NCBI GenBank assembly: GCA_016286575.1
Contig: JAEETB010000002.1
Location: 1-64,000, forward strand
DNA length: 64,000 nucleotides
From: Prevotella sp.
Lineage (GTDB): Bacteria; Bacteroidota; Bacteroidia; Bacteroidales; Bacteroidaceae
Direction of reading: 5' to 3'
Of the stretch, positions 62,801-64,000 are shown one piece after another (the stretch's first letter is position 1; each line of letters starts with the position of its first letter). Both the position numbers and the translations under genes were made by a program. The notes beneath the pieces were generated by a model. It did no database searches. It worked only from the letters and a program-made list of their open reading frames with translations, and was not told the DNA's origin.

Positions 62801-64000
62801 CATATTAAACTGAATATCGAGGAGACAGGGTGTAACCCAATCCGTATTGATTCACTCTATCTTGGCGGTAATCAGGCTGCATACTCAATATATGGTTATT
62901 ATAATAAAGGAACGGAAGAGAATCCTGATCTTCAGCCAAGAACGGCTGAGATGGAGGCTGTAGGCAGTTCTAATCCTGGTTATATTGCGCCTGTAGGGAA
63001 TCCTTCCAATACTGACGGGAAGCATCCGTTCCCATACGCTCAGCCTGTGCTGAATGTAATTTCTGCCACCAGCATTGGAAAGGTGTTTGGTGGTGGTTTA
63101 GGTGAGGGTGCTGTTATGCATGCTGACCCGACGGTGAACATCAATATGATTCCGGGTGTATTTGCTACTCAGGAATTAGGTGGTCCTCATAAGCTTGGTA
63201 CAATCGGTGATGTCTATGGCGGTGGTAATGAGGCTGTGGTTTATGGTAAAACGACTGTAAACGTTGGAACGGCAGAAACAGTAACGATGACCTCCGTTAG
63301 TGACGATGCAACGACAACAACAGTTGATGAGAGCAAGCCATATGTCGAAGGTGCTCGTATTGTCGGTAATATCTTCGGTGGCGGTAATCAGGCTAATATC
63401 GAAGGCAGTACCGAGGTTAACATCGGTACGATGACCTATGCAAATGAAAATTATGAGGGCGTTAGTATCAAATGCTTGGAGAACAATGCTGAGCATCCAG
63501 ATAACGAAGAGAAGACTGGTATGGTATTCGGTGGCGGTAATGCAGCTGATGTGACTGGTAATACAGTCGTCAACTTTGCTGGTGGTTATGTGGAGAACCG
63601 CATCTATGGTGGTGGTAACTTAGGATCGGTAGGAACATTTACCAAAAATACTGCAGGAAAGCCTGATTCTTGGACATCAGGCGGTAAGTGTACAGTTACT
63701 GTCAGTGGCGGTAAGTTGGGTAAGGACAATATGAAGATGCCTGACGATTTCGGCTATGTTTTCGGAGCCAGCCGTGGTGAGGTAAGAGATACTACCGTAG
63801 CAGAATATGCAGATCTTCGATTTAAGACTTATGTTAAAGAGACCGAGGTGGTTATCAAGGGTGATGCCTTTATTCTTGGTGGTGTCTATGGTGGTAGTGA
63901 GAATGGCCATGTGCGTGGTGATACATGGGTGAAGATTCAAGGTGGCCAGATTGGTTGTGGCACGGGAACGACTATACCTTATGATGAAACAAAGTTTATT
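50873..64000 (+). CDS. Second giant secreted YGGGN-repeat protein, 3' end beyond the window (at least 4376 aa)
   Basis: The frame starts at ATG 50873 (MEKYSLDMSKRRYISILFTL; the ATG at 50894 is an alternative) and stays open to base 64000. It is missing from the track because no stop is reached; track ORFs here lie in other frames. A signal-like helix (LLIFLLSGVTQVWA) precedes the shared beta domain (KVTLTATLGATHTISKTNIIV). About residues 200-330 resemble GLUG motifs (NYVGSIVGLLDG, YVGGIVGYNN). From about residue 900 the protein is Y/F-GGGN repeats alternating with short strands (VTINGG, DVTVTMEGG), consistent with a beta-solenoid. Long internal repeats of about 1.05 kb and 1.1 kb occur. The C-terminus is not in view. 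Confidence 0.75.
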   Translation, partial: MEKYSLDMSKRRYISILFTLLIFLLSGVTQVWAVVDANSIKIVVTPPGGDSPDYGMVVKEVVPTSGDNKVTLTATLGATHTISKTNIIVQPVTDPSQTRAPGIASELEVMDGTSPNEFYFILPARYDGAIVTANFISTEATEIDDLSGITNQFGNYKFSSTFSPSKTPADGIGTSTKPFRGSLQGYIDASGEIKVISLSKPLFDYVKDATIKNIVVEGTISGSGNVGAIAGNALGASRIYNCGVLATGSTVEKDEDGYDKITSSSSSVIGTNYVGSIVGLLDGSSRIINCYSYANVSGGNYVGGIVGYNNVATTASNLQTMVMNCMFYGEVSGSSIAPIYNGEIITNDGDADGVNNFNYFRLESSYIQDNTITKVYNCALGAETRFLQRFEFYRHLLNSNRELAAWWATGDADNKDEMMKWVLEPSQIGSSTPYPILKTPDKYASVVNYTPSTTAYDEANRNKGLKLTREGDGGVLQVTIQMGSTKFSAPSSAGFKSGVTGSFDLTITDKDFEHFNYNYGKVQLPYYNDYCDGNYTGNRVVTGWKIISITGGTAGSYSTGDDVTYNDKGELTATPYNFADRKCKNKDLYSESGRVFNQGAYWDVPEGVTAITIEPYWGKAVYLSDAYWDVTYKNGTGTDLTKAGSTEDAMTTAANVTTVGGGKHYENGKKYNLATRSRDDAGQIVYTSMSNAISSNGSALFSESVTNPTVYDYAVVLVGNYHHTAAIEANKNYTVTSIDLDGDNEPDYSLMLRFNGRLAFHPVKYDFLNLIGLGMAQKTTGGTGSYNLGIMQPKAWFEVTNTALFRVTQFEYDKGRTKSPYILQGGVIEQWVTQQDNAGDGVSYFHIGGNVWFKEFHRGSHQDNANKSTPHPPLSVTGGDFSKFYLTGYYQSQATIYDDNAECYINGGRFGEIAGAGMEGIGTSDSKGNITWIIDNADIKEFYGGGINHAKPVHGNIHTIISNSHVDVFCGGPKFGNMAAGRTVTTSATNCTFGTYFGAGYGGNSYSRDAPRNHNNILNFPHNDKSAGNHTSWNNWLSDKYKQSYVANKGGISTQFDYQFLPMSSNTDNVARIFVDYVAFSLATCHNVTSSLTGCTITGHFYGGGSLGKVDGNVTSTLSNCKVNGNVYGAGYSASLPTVDVMSVGFQTEPYYYTDLGTYRKGVFPATTPYTWQHGAAISVDNVNHILYTTEDLDALGTVEGKVTLNIEGEKTSVTGNIYGGGQSSDVYGVNTSNEITSEVEINIKDGSMTDVYGGGEGKNTIVGGNVVVNIGAKATNGDLSGNAIISGNVYGGSALGAVNASSTKDENGDVASYVPLSGKTTAVNIYGCTSIANVFGGGLGQLESGTSGQPNYKPFIAAQNFGDVTVTMEGGKVSTAIYGGSNENGVLKGKATVTLKNGTVGTAVTSGDPNNVVFGGGKGQPTLVEGDVEVNIGETTQTEGGATINGSVYGGSALGNVNATKNGTAVESTTKQDPAYPTDPTKTIPTETTVTLNRGTVGGDIYGGALGYLHTTSETESDDVAANVYGPVTVTVNGGTARNVFGCNNKLGTPKNTVAVTVNGTAAHIDEDNTTTPVTPAVFALGAVYGGGNEAHYVPTASGVEAPVVTINGCASSIEYVYGGGNAANVPATSVTVNGGIIGYVFGGGHGDKNASPATEANVTGVVDIDINGGTISYIFGGSNSKGTIGGDITLDINKTGTCAMKIAEVYGGGNEADGKAATITIGCTGDLVTGDDGHASHPENIGTTLEGIGALYGGANKADVGTAEAASNITLNINSGIVANVFGGNNTSGTIYGTIEVNINKTSEACGWYVGNVFGGGNKAEYSGTPTVNIQNGKVSRNVYGGGNEAGVGGSKVDMTGGIVLGNVFGGCNTSGTVSGDTQVNVTGGTIGEGSITKDTNGKITAFSRTTKGNVHGGGYGKDTYVKGNVEVNIGSATTVSSTTTYSGTAEIYGDVYGGGALGHVNAYLDGTTLTYSSDKTTTVNLNKGTIYGDAYGGGLGDANNAAYVGGTVNVNQNEVAYIIDYENTTDVDPTDPDPTNPTKFIQVVKSGRIFGCNNLNGYPLENVTVTVNKTVAGNVTRTSGTLDHTKLADDPSLSYELAAVYGGGNLASFTATNKKTIVLIKGCDDTSIETVYGGGNAAAVPETDVKVQSAYEIGSVFGGGNGKDKYYNGTTWVANPGANVSGDAHTVLYGGIIHEAYGGSNKKGTISGNITIDMSDTHLNGDNCDLHVGKFVGAGKDADANGVKMIVGCKPSQKTPIIYFGADNANINGDVEVTITSGNYGKVFAGNNAGGAILGKIILNIEETGNCETPITIDELYLGGNEAAYSVYGYYKDATDGKLYPIGKDGKDKDGTARKPVRWDSTTEQYVEISGTGNDTFTPYADPILNVISCTSIGQIFGGGYGEGAVMYANPTVNINMIPGSKATLIDLDGDGNPDNDATALGAIGNVYGGGNAADVIGNTTVNIGTETTISMNTEPAHLGEGKYTYNTETGKYDGVAVIGANITGNVFGAGKGSETDVTKAMVSGNSIIVMKGGSVKKSVYGGGELSQVAGNTDITVAGGTIGTPNEGSTVYGGATYGNVYGGGQGNTTTPDAGLIKGNTKITVQNTVVDENTTITPNILHNIYGGGAYGSVGTITRDANGATYVPGRTTNILNMPTAWARKSGNTGTDTGNTEIYINGGQIGTNGNENGMIFGSSRGDVSTPYGANAENPYGTDVDKNDRLAWVYDTKVVIGQSGNPDIRGSVYGSGENGHVFNNTDVQIHNGKVGIDDTGKITDPVTNIEYTGADYPKRGNVYGGGCGEDDYTVSGVKYFNPLAGIVLGDTKVTIDGGKVVHNVYGAGALGSVGGKTTIEISAGQVGDDGVGDGDVYGAARGKVGLTQENIAQVRETSVTISSTADVKASVYGGGEAGNVRENTAVSMTGGTVGENVYGGGNLGYVGTFTTSTNTGTGSTEYIFTDTEGNANTTANSDNKNTGVCTVTISGGKVGPDTPTETKPGNVFGAGKGSSETFECEPAMVYSTNVIISDGIVNGTVYGGGEVGRVENNTVVTIGTQGETDGSNKPDIKGNVFAAGKGLNTHGYSALVRGDSKVTVQGIAHVGHSVFGGGEIATVGRYVVVDNLPTTNTSGGDCIVEIKGNAHIAEDVYGAGKGVLPYEGYTSSETPWSKTSTGSTQYTDANRADYFKYITTLAIVSDTHVTVTGNATVGGSVYGGGQKGFVQTDTDVEIQGSCAIGTASTTTGGNVFGGGLGDASVAGYAEAGRVKGNTNLEVSGGNVYGNVYGGGSLGDVGTIVKSADYNYKWTNETNPSETYTYNNTGLCTVEINGGIIGVDNPTNASEHGNVFGAGKGKDDTYWCEKAMVYKTNVTINKGTVKGNVYGGGQIGRVENNAVVTIGPASGDDVADIKGNVFGAGAGLNTHGYSALVRGNATVTVQGKAQVGQSVYGGGETASVGRFVVNTETSLPTEPLSGGTCTVTVNGEAAITGNVYGACKGITPDYANATIHWKNDNKSHNFDDEADYLKFLKTLALTSNTDVTIGGSATIGGDVYGGGQRGITLGYVEVDVTGGTITKDVYGGGALADTNTSNWDGSSLTAKYYEVTGLTVGTSVVTGLYTKNGDKYTAATGTAQSGIKYYRLTNTKVSLMGGKILGAAYGGGLGQKTGVDNATSDVEAMVYGDVLVDLNGTTTMSDGKATVNGVATTYAAGCVVNEIFGGNNVNGSPKGDVMVHVYATQNKNEEDIITKDAGNYDVTAVYGGGNQSAYVPATAYHPTNAPAGSKTQVIIEGCSTTSIENVYGGGNAAAVPETNVEIRSAFEIYNVFGGGNGYSATKNHTDPTAANYNPGADVGTLDKGTSTYGTGNANTLLIGGHIHEAYGGSNQEGKIMGNVNINTNPKDESEDGYCALNVEKLVGAGKNADVDGDLIMILGCKPTTKTPLVFAGADNADVNGNVELTITSGTFGQVFGGNNLGGVIKGHIKLNIEETGCNPIRIDSLYLGGNQAAYSIYGYYNKGTEENPDLQPRTAEMEAVGSSNPGYIAPVGNPSNTDGKHPFPYAQPVLNVISATSIGKVFGGGLGEGAVMHADPTVNINMIPGVFATQELGGPHKLGTIGDVYGGGNEAVVYGKTTVNVGTAETVTMTSVSDDATTTTVDESKPYVEGARIVGNIFGGGNQANIEGSTEVNIGTMTYANENYEGVSIKCLENNAEHPDNEEKTGMVFGGGNAADVTGNTVVNFAGGYVENRIYGGGNLGSVGTFTKNTAGKPDSWTSGGKCTVTVSGGKLGKDNMKMPDDFGYVFGASRGEVRDTTVAEYADLRFKTYVKETEVVIKGDAFILGGVYGGSENGHVRGDTWVKIQGGQIGCGTGTTIPYDETKFI
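57172..58290 (+). repeat. Long internal repeat X, copy 1
   Basis: Encodes SIETVYGGGNAAAVPETDV, then VGAGKDADANGVKMIVGCKPSQKTP, TITSGNYGKVFAGNNAGG, LYLGGNEAAYSVYGYY and PTVNINMIPG. The same order recurs at 62125-63270. A shorter relative begins near 55690. Confidence 0.8.
59665..61760 (+). repeat. Two adjacent copies of long internal repeat Y (about 1050 bp each)
   Basis: Copy 1 begins VYGGGNLGYVGTF at 59665 and copy 2 VYGGGSLGDVGTI at 60715. Both continue with GNVFGAGKG, an EPAMVY/EKAMVY segment, GRVENN-VVTIG, GLNTHGYSALVRG, HVGHSVFGGGE or QVGQSVYGGGE, and a THVTVTGNATVGG-like end. A partial third start appears at about 63598 (IYGGGNLGSVGTF). Confidence 0.8.
62125..63270 (+). repeat. Long internal repeat X, copy 2
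   Basis: Encodes SIENVYGGGNAAAVPETNV, VGAGKNADVDGDLIMILGCKP, TITSGTFGQVFGGNNLGG, LYLGGNQAAYSIYGYY and PTVNINMIPG, in the same order as 57172-58290, about 4.95 kb away. Confidence 0.8.

Noticed and set aside
33141-64000. RTX-type calcium repeats
   Set aside because: The repeat is Y/F-GGGN; the RTX nonapeptide GGxGxDxUx with regular aspartates is not seen.
52000-64000. CRISPR array or non-coding satellite
   Set aside because: The repeated DNA is one open reading frame with variable spacing and codon-level differences; no constant repeat/spacer geometry.
1-64000. tRNA or rRNA genes
   Set aside because: No tRNA cloverleaf or rRNA segment was recognised by eye in the few intergenic gaps; a tRNAscan/Infernal run would settle this.

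Overview
The window looks like Bacteroidales, most probably Prevotella or a close relative. Promoter-like sites match the Bacteroidetes -7 box TAnnTTTG, Shine-Dalgarno sequences are not evident, and surface proteins carry acidic-tailed lipoboxes. DUF3575, Mfa2/FimB-like and FimA-like pilus genes, LruC/DUF4842 lipoproteins and BspA-like repeats are all typical of that order. This assignment is by recognition, without a database search.

Region 1 (1-13.3 kb) is core metabolism. It holds the end of ffh, a TerB-like protein, folD, a 59-residue TPR-like protein that the ORF track missed, and a Tat-exported aldo/keto reductase with ferredoxin-type cysteine clusters. Then come a four-gene 2-oxoacid:ferredoxin oxidoreductase operon, a convergent GH2 beta-galactosidase, and ilvD-ilvB-ilvN. 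Short heptamer repeats and GGCAC-ended inverted repeats sit between these genes. In two cases (ilvD and the beta-galactosidase) heptamer repeats lie in frame inside the gene.

Region 2 (13.3-18.6 kb, minus strand) has two paralogous LruC-domain lipoproteins. Between them are a truncated third copy, made by a roughly 385-bp near-identical direct duplication, and a small DUF6266-like gene. Three related GC-rich hairpins end the copies.

Region 3 (18.7-64 kb, plus strand) is one long accessory locus. It starts with a membrane-anchored TPR/AraC-type regulator, followed by a DUF3575 protein expressed from its own TAnnTTTG promoter. Seven consecutive lipoproteins follow: four large paralogues, an Mfa2/FimB-like one, and two FimA/fimbrillin-like ones. 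Six of the seven share a Thr-Arg site about 25-45 residues after the lipid cysteine. Several share a C-terminal SVxLxWxxGL strand. Both fit the type V pilus scheme of protease-processed lipoprotein pilins that polymerise by strand exchange.

With almost no gap the locus continues into a 3868-residue protein full of Y/F-GGGN repeats, three mid-sized secreted proteins sharing N-terminal and C-terminal modules, and a second YGGGN protein. The second is open from 50873 to the window end (at least 4376 residues) and is absent from the ORF track because it has no stop here. The most interesting proposal is that regulator, pilus-like lipoproteins and giant beta-solenoid-like proteins form one surface-structure system. 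Joint function is inferred from order, strand and spacing only.

No rRNA, tRNA, CRISPR array, prophage or transposase gene was recognised.
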